A DNA stretch of 64,000 bases from assembly GCA_039707655.1 (NCBI GenBank), contig CM077665.1, forward strand, positions 442,431,531 through 442,495,530. Direction: 5' to 3'. Below the pieces are notes generated by a model. The model was given only the letters and a program-made list of their open reading frames with translations. It was not told the DNA's origin and made no database searches. The stretch's first letter is position 1. Each line of letters starts with the position of its first letter. Position numbers and translations under genes: made by a program. Origin of the DNA: Elymus sibiricus. Taxonomy: Eukaryota > Streptophyta > Magnoliopsida > Poales > Poaceae. Below, in pieces: positions 45,142 through 56,790 of the stretch.

Positions 45142-48100
45142 ACAGTAGAAGTTCTGCCGCGATGACACTCCGGATTATAACAAATGCAGTCTATCCTGCA
45201 AATATAGCGTCGTTCCATCCGACGCGTCACGGCTGCGCCACGCTGGCGGCGTGACCAACGACCATGAACCACGACCAGTCAAAGGCGTCTTCATGTAAGA
45301 TGTTTCTACGTGTAATATAAGCGCCAAACGACGAGGCACGAACAAAGGGAGTTAGACGACGAAATAAGTTTTTTGAGGGGTCGGTGCGCCTCCAAGGCCC
45401 ATTTAGTAAATCAACTCGGCTGTCAGTCGTTTTACCTCTATGTACTACCGCTGGCCCCTTGTCCCTGTTGCCTGCTGGTCAGTGCGCGGAAAAATCACCG
45501 GCAGCGGCGGAGGGAGCCTTCATCTTTCCTCGACTTTCCCTGCGTGCTCGGCTGCATTGCTACACACGCGTCGCGTGAACGACTCGGCGGGTACACGGCG
45601 ATGAGTAGCAAGTGTCGTACGCGCCCTACGCGTCATCGTCAGTTCGTTCCGAACAAGAAGCATATTTTTCACATGCCCGTTTTCCCTCCGATAGCTGGCA
45701 AAGTCGATGCTTTATGCATTTACAATTATATACTGTGAATCACATACGGACTTTATGTATTGGAGAAGACCCCAAAACCATCGAATGTGGAGTGCATGCT
45801 GCTGCTACTAGCCATGAATGGCCTTTGGAGGGTGAGTAGTCACCCTGTGCATTTTAAAACCGAACCGAAAAACCATACCGAAAATAAACCGAACCGAATC
45901 AATTTTATGGTTTTTATGGTTTTATGGTTTCGGTATGGTATGAACTTTTCATACCGTTTTGAAGTTTGGTTTTTATGGTATATACCGAAAAACCGAATGG
46001 TTAACCGAATAAACCGAAGTACAAAATATATTTATATATCTTAGGGAAACAACCATACACGTAGTCATTTTTGTGTGCAGAAGCCAGATTTCCTATTAAG
46101 TGCATCTGTTTTTCTTCCGACAACGAGGTCCAAAACGGAGTATATAACTATATGAAGTCATATTTCTCTTCACAAGAATGCTAAGCACGTCCATAACCAT
46201 CGAATTTATGCATGCATATACATTTCATATAGTTATATACTCTTCGTATAAAAAGATGTGTGTTTTGAGTCATAAATTTGTAAATTGTTATATGCCATTT
46301 TCAAATTCGCGTCAACTTTGGTTTATACGGTATATACCGAAACCATACCGAAATAATTTGGTATATACCGAAACCGAACCGTATATAAATCTCATACCGT
46401 ATTTACCGAAGTATTGATACCATACAAACCGAAAAACCGTATAAACCGAACCGTGTAAACCGAATAAACCGAACGCACAGAGTGAGCGAGTAGCAACAGC
46501 ATGGCTGGTCCAACGCCAGGAGGAATTCCCAGGCGTGATGGGACGGCTACGACGTGAAACTTGGTGCAAGCTCATCTTACCAGAGTCTTCTCCACTCACG
46601 GAGTCCTGCATGCAGCGACCACGACACCAGGGAAAGGCCAGTAGCCGAGTCAAATAGTGCTGGTCTGCTCGATCCATTTCATAAGAGGCTGCTTTTTTTT
46701 TCCGGTGCCGTTGAAAGATTCTGCTAGTAGGAATACAGTAGTAGCGATGACAGTTGGTGTTTTCGCCGAGCTACAGTGATGGAGCAGGACTACAGGAGCA
46801 TGGCTTGAGGCTTGAGCAGCAGGAGAAGATGATCGACCATCCTCAAAATCGCGGACGTCCAGTCCAACCATGATCCGATGACCGATGGGCCATGACCCCC
46901 GCGTCGCCACGCACGTGACGTGAGGCAGCCCCGCCTCGTCCGGCCGACCCCACGTCCCACTCATCAAATCTCAATTTCTCCGACCCCGCTACCGCCACAC
47001 GGAGGCGCACACGCATGCGGCAGGGGCATGGGAGGACCCACGTGTCATGCTGCGTTCCATCCCGGTCCCACCAGCTGCCCGGTGGACCGAGCAGTTCACC
47101 CAAGCGATCCGCCTCGGCCCGCGCGCCCCCGCAGCTTCTTCTTTTCCCCAGGCGAGGCGAGGTCGGTACAGTACAGCGGCGATTAGCAATAGCGAGCCAA
47201 TTAATTAAGAACAAACCCGGATTAAACATGCGATTTACCATCGTGCTAATTCCAGCACAAGTCAATCAATAGCGCCCACGCCACCGAGGTTAGTGGCCAC
47301 TGGCCACTGGCCTGACCAGCCGATGCGATGCGAATCCAAACATAGGAGGGACGGAGAGGGACGGGCGCCACGTGGGCGAGGGCGGCGGCCCATGCCCACC
47401 GTAACCACCTACGACCTCCAAACGTGGAGTGGAGAGCAGCTCCTGCAGAATCGGGCGCCGTTGCAGAGGCCTCGCAACTGTTCACAGAGATCCAGGCTCC
47501 AATCCAACAAACCCAGCTCCCAAAAAAATCCAACTTGAAAGTGAAAAGCTACAGAGGCCCTGTACAGTAGGTAACCTTCATGGCTCTATCGCGATTAAAA
47601 CGACATTCCGAGCCACTTTATTTGTTGCTGTCTTGCTGAGACAGTCGTTTGGTCAGTACTGGTAGGATTTCAACGCAATGCAATGCATTTGTTTTGGAGA
47701 ATGGGGGCCGACGGCACAGCACAGTAGGGGGACGGGAATGTGGTGGGGAAGCGAGCGAACAAGGCGTGGGCTATAGCGGGAGGAAAGTACAGCGGCCCTT
47801 TTTGCTGCTCCAGGCACAGGCGGCAGGAGCAGGTAATATGCAGGCAGGTGTTGTGGTGTTGGTGGGCAGCAGCAGAGCAGAGAAAGGAGGCGATCGCTTT
47901 GGCTGAACCTGCATTGCAATGCATCGCATTGGTGTTGCTATTTTGTTGCTTACGGCTTTACTACTACTACTGCCTACTGGCGAGTAATGATGCATCATCG
48001 GTTGCTTGGTGAAGTCCCATGCTACGCTATGGACAGTTGGAACTTGGAACAAGAACAGCTGGAGACTGCAACAGACAGCAACAGTTTAGCTAAATTTTGC

Positions 48101-48422
48101 CCTTTTTCCCATTATCTATTTTCTTGCTAGGCTACGGCTGATCAAGCAAAAAAAAAAAAAAAAAAACTAGTAGTAGCTGGCTCCGTTTGTTGGCCCGATC
48201 TACTCTGTTCCGTAGCTTGAAACAAACAAAAAGACGCACCAGCGCTGAGGAAAAACAAACTACCCGAGCATAGATGGATGGATGGATGTCTCTCTTTTCT
48301 GATCCTTTTCTTTACCTTTTCGGCTCGCTGCCTGACCACCTCTTTCTTGCCAACGATCTCCACTGGAATCAATCAACTAACCCAAAGGAAAAGCACGCCG
48401 GATTGCTTGCTTGCTTTCAGTT
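45142..48422. other. Low-copy-looking DNA downstream of zinc-finger copy 2
   Basis: Duplicate of 30492-33772, including the A run near 48147-48165. No gene recognised. Confidence 0.5.
45845..46480. repeat. ACCGAA-motif-rich repeat, unit 2 copy
   Basis: Duplicate of 31195-31830 with the same CTGTGC/GCACAG ends. Confidence 0.45.
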
Positions 48423-49322
48423 TCAGTAGCCTGGCCTTGCCGAGAGGAAGGGATCTGACACGGCGGAGACCTCCAGGTCCTCGAAGGGCGCCGGGAGGTT
48501 GAGATCAATGAGGCCGAGGCTCTTGATCGCCGCCGCAGGATCGGCGCCCGACGCGGCCACGGCTGTGCAGAGCTGGGACCGCTTGTGGCCGCCGAGGGCC
48601 TGCCCTGACGCGAACACGCGGAAGCAGCAGGGGCACTCGTGCGGCGGCTGCGGCTTCGACCCCTCCTCGCATTCCAGCAATGGCTGCAGGTGAGTGGACG
48701 CAGGAGAAGGCGGCGGCGGGTTCAGCGGGGGCGCGCAGCAGCCGCCCCTGCCGCCGCGGACGTGGCTGGCGCGGTGGCCGCCCAGCGCCTGGTACGATCG
48801 GAACACCTTCTTGCACGCGGGGCACTGGAACCGCGTCCGCTTCTGCTCCGCCGCGGCCGCCGGGGGCGCGGCTTCCCCGCCGTCGCTTCCGTCGTCGGGG
48901 TAGGACGACGGCGGCCACGCCACCGTGGGCCAGGAGTCGCGGGAGAGCATCATGAGGGACAGCGCGACGTCCTCCTCCGGCGTGGCGGCGTCGGACACGG
49001 TGCTGACCGGCTCGGCGTCGCGCGATCCGGCATGCACGCGCTTGGCGTCCGGCGCGGGGTACTCCGCCTCGCTCTCGCGATCCGAGAAGTTGGACTCGGC
49101 GAGGCGCACCCGCCGCTTGGGCTTGTCGCGGAGCACGTAGGCCTGGACGGCCATCCTGGCGTCGTCGGCGTCGTAGTCCCCGGCCGCGACGGAGGTGGAC
49201 GCGGAGGAGGCCGACGAGATCTGCGACCTGGCGACCTTGACGGAGTGGGAGCGCATGTGGCCGGCGAGGGCGCGCGGGCTGGCGAAGCGGCGGCAGCAGA
49301 GCTTGCATGTGTTCTTGGCCAT
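48423..49322 (-). CDS. C2H2 zinc-finger transcriptional repressor, ZAT1/ZAT4/ZAT9-like (copy 2)
   Basis: This is the tandem paralogue of 33773-34672, of the same 299-residue length and domain order: fingers at residues 6-26, 167-187 and 230-250, acidic/hydrophobic block at 116-129, EAR motif at 273-277. The only change seen is T for A at 49001 on the + strand, which turns codon 108 from TCC (Ser) into ACC (Thr) in the linker between finger 1 and the acidic block. All zinc ligands and the EAR motif are unchanged, including the Gln250 replacement in finger 3. The upstream sequence is duplicated for several kilobases, so both genes should have the same promoter and may simply double the dose. 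Confidence 0.9.
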   Translation of the reverse strand: MAKNTCKLCCRRFASPRALAGHMRSHSVKVARSQISSASSASTSVAAGDYDADDARMAVQAYVLRDKPKRRVRLAESNFSDRESEAEYPAPDAKRVHAGSRDAEPVSTVSDAATPEEDVALSLMMLSRDSWPTVAWPPSSYPDDGSDGGEAAPPAAAAEQKRTRFQCPACKKVFRSYQALGGHRASHVRGGRGGCCAPPLNPPPPSPASTHLQPLLECEEGSKPQPPHECPCCFRVFASGQALGGHKRSQLCTAVAASGADPAAAIKSLGLIDLNLPAPFEDLEVSAVSDPFLSARPGY

Positions 49323-49904
49323 GGCGAGAGAGCGAGAGAGAGAGAGCTGGGGGCGATGGAGATGGCTAAAAATACAAGCTTTTGGAGGAAGGAAAGGAAA
49401 CGGAGTGTGCGAGAGAGTAGGAGGGCCAGGAGGAGCCGCCTCCGTGGGCGTCTGGGGAAGTTGGAATATCGCGGAACTGCCAAGCTTCCGCCATTTATTC
49501 CATTCCTTTTTCCCTTTTGCCCCCTCTGTTTTCGTTTCTCGATGGCTCCCCGTACTCCCGACTTATTATGCCAGCAGTAGTAGTATCTGGACTGTATGTA
49601 GAAGGCACATACTACGTATTGCCGAGTTATTGTTCTGAATTGATTGTAGATCGTAAGTAGTATTATCAGTGGTAGTACGAAAGAAATGTACTGAATCTAA
49701 TGTCCTGCTGGCACAACGCGCGTGGTCCATCTCGCATTGTTTAGCAGGAATTACAATTTTGGTAGCAGGAATCAAGCCATTATCTGTTGCCATACTTGAA
49801 CGATTTTGCGTACGCTCAATTTGATAGCATTCCGTGTGAGGTCGTATGTGCCTACTGTCAACGCAAGAATACCGGACGGACATTATTACTCTCTATTTAT
49901 ATAC
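49323..49904 (-). promoter_or_regulatory. Candidate leader and promoter region of zinc-finger copy 2
   Basis: Duplicate of 34673-35254: CT-repeat leader next to the ATG and a TATATAAATAG sequence at about 49903-49893. Confidence 0.3.
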
Positions 49905-51776
49905 TGTACGTACTTTGGAAGATGTCTATTAGCATTAGCACATGGCTGTCGATTCTTCCCTTTATGTGACTTGCTGAACATTTTATTGAGCAAAAGACTT
50001 GCTCAACATAACCAAGTCTTTCCTTGTATAAGACCGCCACCTCATATTCCCATCCAAATCAAGAGTGACGATGCATGCATGCTTCCTTGCTTGCACCCTC
50101 CACCTTGCTGTGGTGGTGCAGCGCAGGCGTTCAGTGAGTTGAGTAGGGTAGATAAAGAGCTCGGAACGGGGCGATGATGGGGACAAAGAGTGGGTGACAA
50201 GAAGGTTGGGGGAGAAGGAGAGCAAAGTGCATGCGTTGCGAGTAGGGGTGGAGTGTGGCTTGGGGCATTGGTGATAAGTGGAGAATTAATCAGCTGTGGG
50301 GTTCTAAATAAGATGGTAATGGCACGCAAGGGTCACCTACACTGCACCGCTGCTTTCACAACTTTCCCATTAGTAGATTACAAATTATTGACCCCGGAGC
50401 CGGAGGACTCGGCGTACGGTTTAGGCGACGATTATCAAGCAGCACGTCGTGACGTCGAAAAAAATCAAGAAGCGCGCCGTCGTGGTACTGCGGTGCCTAC
50501 GCTGTCGCCGTATCAAACTCACTCGAAACCCATCAAATCGGCGTCCCGGCCGGTAACTCCGGCCCCCACGTTGAAACGACACTTTCTGCCTTGTCATATG
50601 ACGAAGCATCGGGGCGAATCTCCGGTCAATTTCTACCACGGCGGTGCTGGTGCTGGTGCCTTCCCCCTTGTAAAAAGTTGCGGAGTCCAGCAGCGTGCTG
50701 GCGAGAGAGCAGGAGAGTCCAGCAGCGTGCGGGCGAGAGAGCAGGAGCATCTGTGCGCCGTGAGGGAGAAAGCGACGCGTCCGTCCGTCCGTGCCTGCCA
50801 ACGAACCGCTTTGGAGATTTTCCCTCCCTCTGGCTCTGGGTGGCTATTATTACGGGTCGCGCACAGCGCACGATCGATTTTAGTACTACTACGCGATGAT
50901 TATCTATCTATCCATCCATCTACTCATCCTCCAAAGTTTATGCTGCTGCTGCTGCTGCTAACCATAACCACTACGGTCTGCTACCACTAATACCATCCGG
51001 CAGCATTGCTGCTCAAGCCAAGCTAGCGTTGCCGCGCGCTTTGTCATACCTATCGTGTCGCGCTGCCACTGGCGCGTATATACGGATAATGCAGGAGTAT
51101 TTGTTTGTTTGTACTTACTATACTTCGTAGTACAACAAGTAGGACTGGACCAACTGGTGCTGCGTGCCACAAGTCAAGCAGGCGGCTCTGGCCTTGAATA
51201 CGAGGCAGCTGGGCTAGGCGAGTGAGATCACACATCATAGGCCAGCAGCGTGTTGTTTTCCTCCCCAGCTTCTGCTCGTACTCTAGTGGTGGACACCTTT
51301 CTTTTCTTCTCCGATCCGCCTCTGCTTCCTCTTCTTTTTTGCTGTCATTTTCCTCGCGTCGTTCTTCTTCAATGGATGCCCGTTCGGAGCCTCTCGGATG
51401 GTGCTCGTCACGTCTCACGAGAGTCGTCGTAGTCCCGAGTGGGCTTTTGGTTCGTGGCAATTGCGGTGTTTTTCTTTAAGATATTTTCTTTTGAAGTAGA
51501 AGTTGAAGAAGTACATGTGCAAGTGGAAACAGCTACCCCAGGTAGTAGCATGCATGCATGCCTGGCTATGAATGGGGTGGTGATTTCCGTTGAGAGGAGC
51601 AGCTATGCTGCCGTGAAAAGCGACGTCGTTCTAGCTCCAGGGCGTTGCATTTATCAGAGGGACGGAGAAACGAATCGCCGGGAAATAAGCTTGTCTCAAG
51701 GCTCCAATGTTGATAGTAATCTGGTGAACTAAATCTAGCTGCAATCTAACGGCTCACGGGTTTAGTTGGACCTCTG
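49905..51776. other. Upstream DNA of zinc-finger copy 2 with simple repeats
   Basis: Duplicate of 35255-37126; the 32-bp tandem repeat is at 50683-50746. No gene recognised. Confidence 0.45.
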
Positions 51777-51778
51777 TA

Positions 51779-52015
51779 CTCCCTCCATTCCATAATATAG
51801 TGCGTCCTCGGTTTTCGAGCTTTAAGTTTGACCATAAATTTAACCAACGAGACCGACTGCGACGGAAGTAAAAATTGTACCATCGAAAACTTCATTCGAA
51901 TACGAATTCAATGGTATAATTTTTACTCACGCTGCAATCGGTCTCGTTGGTTAAATTTATGGTCAAACTTAGATTTTGAAAAGCGTGGGCGCACTATATT
52001 GTGAAACGGAGGGAA
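51779..52015. mobile_element. Stowaway-type MITE, copy 2
   Basis: Duplicate of 37129-37365 with the same TA duplications. It arrived by segmental duplication, not by a second transposition. Confidence 0.85.
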
Positions 52016-52265
52016 TAAATCAGAAACCCGTTCCTTTTGGTGGTGTCAAAACAAATACAACAGTATATTATGGAAGTAGATGCAGCGCTATCTCGTTTTT
52101 ACGTCCAATCCCGGCTGCTGGTCTGTGTCTGTCCACGTGTGCATTTGTGCTCGAAGCAGTTTCAGAGCTCGCCTTTTACGAGGCAGGGAGTGCGACGAAG
52201 TAAATGCGCGGCCTCCTTGGGTTTAGCGAAATTGTTCGGAGGAGAACGAACGAAGGACTGCTGGG

Positions 52266-52812
52266 TAGGGATGGCACCCGCAGGTATGGGTACCGGTGGA
52301 GCCACCCGTACCCTTACCCGTTTCATCTGAGTTTACCCATCACCCTTATCCATACCTGCGAACGGGTACGATTTTTTCTCATACCCGTTATCCTACAGGG
52401 TAGATGGGTACCTGCGGGTAAAATTACCAATGTTTGCAAAACATCAATTTAAACAACTTGTAGTCATAAACAACAACATATAATCATAGTTTACAAAAAT
52501 ATATTATAAAACATATACTTATAAACAAAATCATATAGTCATAGACAACAACACATAATCATACATTTTCACTTCACAAATTCTTGACATAGTGTAGAAT
52601 GTCAAGATAATTTTGAGTTCACATAGATTTTATATGGATACATGGGTATGTGGGTATGGGTTATATGATCCCATACCCGTACCCGCTCTACCCGATGGGT
52701 TTCAGATTTTCCTATTTATATACCCATGGGTAAATTTTTATCCCATACCCTTACCCTAATAGGGTTTTTACCCGCAGGATACGTGGGTAATGGGTACCCA
52801 TTGCCATTCCTA
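52266..52812. mobile_element. hAT-type MITE, copy 2
   Basis: Duplicate of 37616-38162 with the same CTGCTGGG flanks (52258-52265, 52813-52820). Confidence 0.85.
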
Positions 52813-53430
52813 CTGCTGGGTGGCATCGATATGGATCGGGCCAAGAAAAGGAAATTGTCACTTTTACGTCCGTGTCCTTTCCCGACTGCTTGCCCGTGTC
52901 TGCACGCTTCGAAGCGACCGGCCGAGCCAGTCTCGTCGTCATGGCACTCTGCTGCCGCATATGGCTCCTCGTTTCACCTCCCGGCCGGCCGGGCATCGCC
53001 ATCGCGAAACCGTCCATACATCCAACAAGAGGCAACGACCCGAAAACAGCTTATATGTAGCTGGGGTGGCCGTGTCGATGTGGTGTCGCTTCATGGGTCA
53101 ATGCCCAATATTCTCGTTCGCTTTCCGGTACACATTATGCACACCCTCATATCAAGGTTGTCAGAATCGCGACTCATGTCTTAAAATTTTACGACCTTAT
53201 GATCCAAACTAGCCCCTTCGATTCTATGATTTTGCTCATAGAATCTACGCAGGTTTCTATGATCCTGGTAGTTATGATTCTATGATTCACAATCCTACCA
53301 ATCGAGCTCCGATCCGATTCAGAATCTCGATTCTGACAACTTTGCCCCATACACACACGCGAGCGACTCATTTACGGTTTCCTCGTCCCCCGTTGTCGCC
53401 GTCGATCTGCCGCATCTTCTGTAGCCTTAT

Positions 53431-54360
53431 CAGTGGCGGAGCTTGACATGAATCTGGGGGGGGGGGGGGGGGGCAGAGCAAAAATAAGGACAACTAGGAG
53501 GGCAAAGAACGGAAGTGGAGTTTTTGAGCTCGGGCTCATTTGAGCCCGGGCGAACAGTAAAATCCGAAAAAAAATCAAAACAAATTCAAAAAATTCTGAT
53601 TTTTTTTTGGTAGAAACATTGACAAATGTTTTACGTGCTCCCAAAATTTCATATTGAAATCACATTCCTGGAAATCGTGGCAAAAAAAAATGATGCTCCA
53701 AATGTGTTATTTACAAAAGCATTTTGGAGTGTTGATTTTGTTTTTTTTTGGCACGGCCTCAACGAATGTATTTTCAAGATGAAATTTTGTGAACACGGAA
53801 AACTTTTATCAATGTTTGCATAAAAATATGTTTGAATCATTTTTCATTTTTTTTCGATTTTACTGTTCATCCCAAGCTCAAATGAGCTCGGGAGAACAGT
53901 AAAAAAAGTAAACATATTAAAAAAATCGGATTTTTTTTGTGGTGAACATATATGAATGTTCTAAGTGCGTACAAAATTTCAGGTCGAAATGACATTCGTG
54001 GAGGTCTGGGCAAAAATAACAAAATCAATGCTCCAAAATGCTTTCAGCAATAGTCTTTTTGGACCATCGATTTTAATATTTTTGCCCAGACCTCCACGAA
54101 TGTCATTTTGATCCAAAATTTTGCACGCACTTAGAACATTTATCAATGTTCATCACTAGAACATTTTTTTGAAATGTTTTACTATTTTTTTGGATTTAAC
54201 TATTCATGCGGGAGAATGTGAGCTCGGGATCAAATACTCCATGTCCTGCAAATAACTGATTTTTTCCTTACCTAAGCCATGTACAGTAATTTTTCTACAT
54301 TGTTTTGCCTAGGGCTGGGGGGCCACGGCCCCCTCAGACTTGCACTAAGCTCCGCCAGTG
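53431..54360. mobile_element. Non-autonomous hAT element with nested fold-back insertion, copy 2
   Basis: Duplicate of 38781-39710 with AGCCTTAT flanks; the inner fold-back element is at 53527-54240. Confidence 0.85.
53527..54240. mobile_element. Fold-back MITE nested in the hAT element, copy 2
   Basis: Duplicate of 38877-39590, with the same inverted GAGCTCGGG ends and midpoint. Confidence 0.6.
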
Positions 54361-54707
54361 AGCCTTATGACCATGGAGATATAGTGGATCTCTGTCCTTG
54401 CTGGTGAAAAGGATCTTTTTTATTTTATTTTAAATTTTCAGGGGGGGGGGGGGGTAGTTTTCCCCATCTGAATATATTGATCATAGTCGGCTAAAATTCC
54501 AGATAGTTACAAGCATCATCTGAATATATTTGAAACACACACCAGGACTACAATAAAACACACGAACCAAAGGGTTTTCGACCGAGTTAGCGGGAGTACG
54601 CAGCCAAGAGGCAATGTGGTGGCAGCCATGAACCTTCAGACACCCGCGCCAAAGCACCGCGTCCTCCCGACAACAGCTGAGCGCACAGCGGAGGGAGGGA
54701 GGCTGCC
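54361..54707. other. Unassigned DNA before the full-length Gypsy element
   Basis: Duplicate of 39711-40057. It ends in CTGCC (54703-54707), the left target duplication of the Gypsy element. Confidence 0.45.
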
Positions 54708-55574
54708 TGTCGGCGTTCTGGGTTCGGGGTACCCAGACCTGCCTGCCTGCGGCCCAACGCGTGGCCCACCACAGTGGCCCGGTGCGGCCTGGCGACAAAC
54801 CCCTCAAAACAAGGCCCTCGTGAGGGCCCCGGCCTCGCGAGGAGGATGACGCCAAGACCTCCAGAGGAGCGGCTTCCCCAGGTCGCCTCCCGAGGAGCGG
54901 AGATTCCTATGCAGGTACCCAGCCTCAGGAGGCTGCGATGACGTGAGCCATGACGACCAGGGCAGGCGGACGCCAGCGGACGCAGCAGAGACAGTTTCCC
55001 CTTTCGTGCTAAGGAAGCAAGGACGAGTGCGGGTTCCCAAGGACCCCTCCCCAAAGGTTTCCATTCCGGTGCAACGAGACCAAGACCACGGGCTCGGCAG
55101 GACGGATGTCATCGCCGAGCCCACCTCTGCGTCACGCCAGGAGCTTTGCAGGAGAAGACCACCTTTAGTGAGGATAAGCTGTACCTCCTGTCCCCCTTCA
55201 AATTTGGCTGTTGTGGGATCCCTTCCCACTTGTGCGATAAGGGAAGAGGACCAAGGCCCGCTATAAATAGGGACTAGCCTCCACCGTAGAGAAGGACCGG
55301 ATCCACCCACACAAAAGAGCCCTCGTGTGGTCGCTCAACCACTGTACTAGTTCATCCACAAACCTCCTCGTGAGGCCAATCCACCAAAGCAGGAGTAGGG
55401 TTTTACACCGCAAGGTGGCCCGAACCTAGGTAAATCTCTCCGTGTTCATCTTCTTGCGTCCTCGAGCATCTTCGGCAAGGCGAGGTTGTGTAGTTGCTAG
55501 TTAAGTGGGATCGGAGGGCGAGCGCACCCCTGTGTTCGAACCTTTCTTGGGTCTGCGGAGCCCTAATTCTGACA
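54708..55574 (+). repeat. Gypsy 5' LTR
   Basis: 867 bp, TGTCGG...CTGACA, TATA box CTATAAATAG at 55261-55270; identical by eye to 40058-40924. The ORF said to begin at 55494 starts with TTG and reads out of this LTR. Confidence 0.85.
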
Positions 55575-55597
55575 TTTGGCGCGCCAGGTAGGGGGTG
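55575..55597 (+). other. Primer-binding region of the Gypsy element
   Basis: TTTGGCGCGCCAGGTAGGGG immediately follows the LTR. This is the sequence seen after the 5' LTR in many plant Gypsy elements. The duplication breakpoint lies a few bases further on (55601/55602). Confidence 0.7.
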
Positions 55598-55640
55598 CGC
55601 CGACGTCCTTCGGTTCCGACGACTCCCCCTTCATCAACCC

Positions 55641-56790
55641 CATGTCCGGCTCTCAACACGCGCGCTCCGGGGGCTCGGTGCTGGACGGCCGTTACCAGGC
55701 CACCAGCGTCGTCGCCACCACCGTCACCGCTCGTGCCACCCATGCACAGCCGGGCCACGCGCGCCCCCTCTGCGGCGGAGCGCCCGCCCCGCCGTACCTC
55801 CCGCGGGGTTCTCCTCAGCCTGTGCCCATGTGGGAGACCTGAATGCACAGGACGCGCTGCTCATGGGAAGCGAGCTGCTTCGCCATCGTCCGACGCACGG
55901 GGGCTACGACGCCTGGGCCGACCACATCGCCGATCTTGTCATCGTCGCGAGAAGGGCCTTGGTTCCGTACCTCCCTCTCCGACCACCGGCGCAAGAAGCG
56001 GGGGGCTCAGCCGGCGAGCCGTTTCCACCGTCACGCAACGACGCGTCCGGCCACCGACCCGAGGAGCCCGGGCAAAGTATGACCCAGGCTGTACTCCTTC
56101 TCCTTAGGGTCTTGGTGACCGGGTTCAGGCCGCCGCCCGGCCCCGGCGAAGGCACGCACGACGGAGGTGACGGGATGCTCCGTGCTCGCCACAACCCGCG
56201 TGCCTACGACCTGGCGGATCACCAACCGCTCGGGCTTTCCCGGCGTGAGCGCGCCAACCGACGCAGGGACCGGGCAGCACAAGCCGCCGAACCTGGTGGT
56301 CATCAAGGCAGGGGCGCGGAGGATACCCATGACAACAACCTTCGCCAAGATGGACGCGGACAACCTCGCGGCGGCGGCGGAGCCGGCCAACTTCGGGCAG
56401 AGGCTCGGCGCAGGCGGGGTCGCGGGCCGCGCGCCCAGGACGGCGTCGCCCTGTTGCCCGGAGGAGGCTTCAACTACGAGGCGCGCGGTGAAGGGCCAGA
56501 GGGAGACCAAGGCCCTCGCGTGGCAGCATATGTTCCAAGCGGCGCCGTGGCAGGCGTCGGCGCTGCGAGTCTTGCACTCGCCGCAGGCGCCACCACCCCC
56601 TCGGCGTAGGAGGGCCGCTCTCGGCGCCCCTCTTCAGGTCGATCCCGGGGGCTTCCGCTGTAGAAGCACCTGGCTTGATCGACGCAACGAAGAGGGCACC
56701 CGGGGGCGTGTGGGGGGCCGTCGCAAGACTGCGCCCTCGCGAGCAGGGAACGCGGTGCCGGACGCCCAGGTCGCAGGAATCATCGCCTAG
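55641..56790 (+). pseudogene. Degraded gag-like reading frames of the Gypsy element
   Basis: A frame starting at ATG 55641 (MSGSQHARSGGS) stops at 55842, and the likely continuation GDLNAQDALLMGSELLRHRP lies in another frame from about 55832 to 56050. A further frame at 56167-56790 has VIKAG and basic, proline-rich ends. Composition and position suggest a broken gag. There is no recognisable zinc knuckle or enzyme motif. Confidence 0.45.

Larger units (their letters stand above)
40952..55601. repeat. Tandem duplication unit 2 (14,650 bp)
   Basis: This is a direct copy of 26302-40951. The left edge cuts into the Copia polyprotein at codon 518, and the right edge is continuous with the Gypsy internal region at 55602. 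Base 49001 is T where unit 1 (34351) has A; I saw no other difference in the long ORFs. Confidence 0.95.

Noticed and set aside
48639..49580. 313-codon + strand ORF (also at 33989-34930) and minus-strand ORFs of 267 and 177 codons over the same DNA
   Set aside because: They are alternative frames of the GC-rich zinc-finger gene, with low-complexity Arg/Ala/Pro composition and no domain; the 299-residue minus frame carries the C2H2 and EAR motifs.
55494..56609. 371-codon ORF as a Gypsy gag gene
   Set aside because: It starts with TTG inside the LTR and switches between plausible gag sequence and low-complexity frame; only parts from about 55832 look protein-like.
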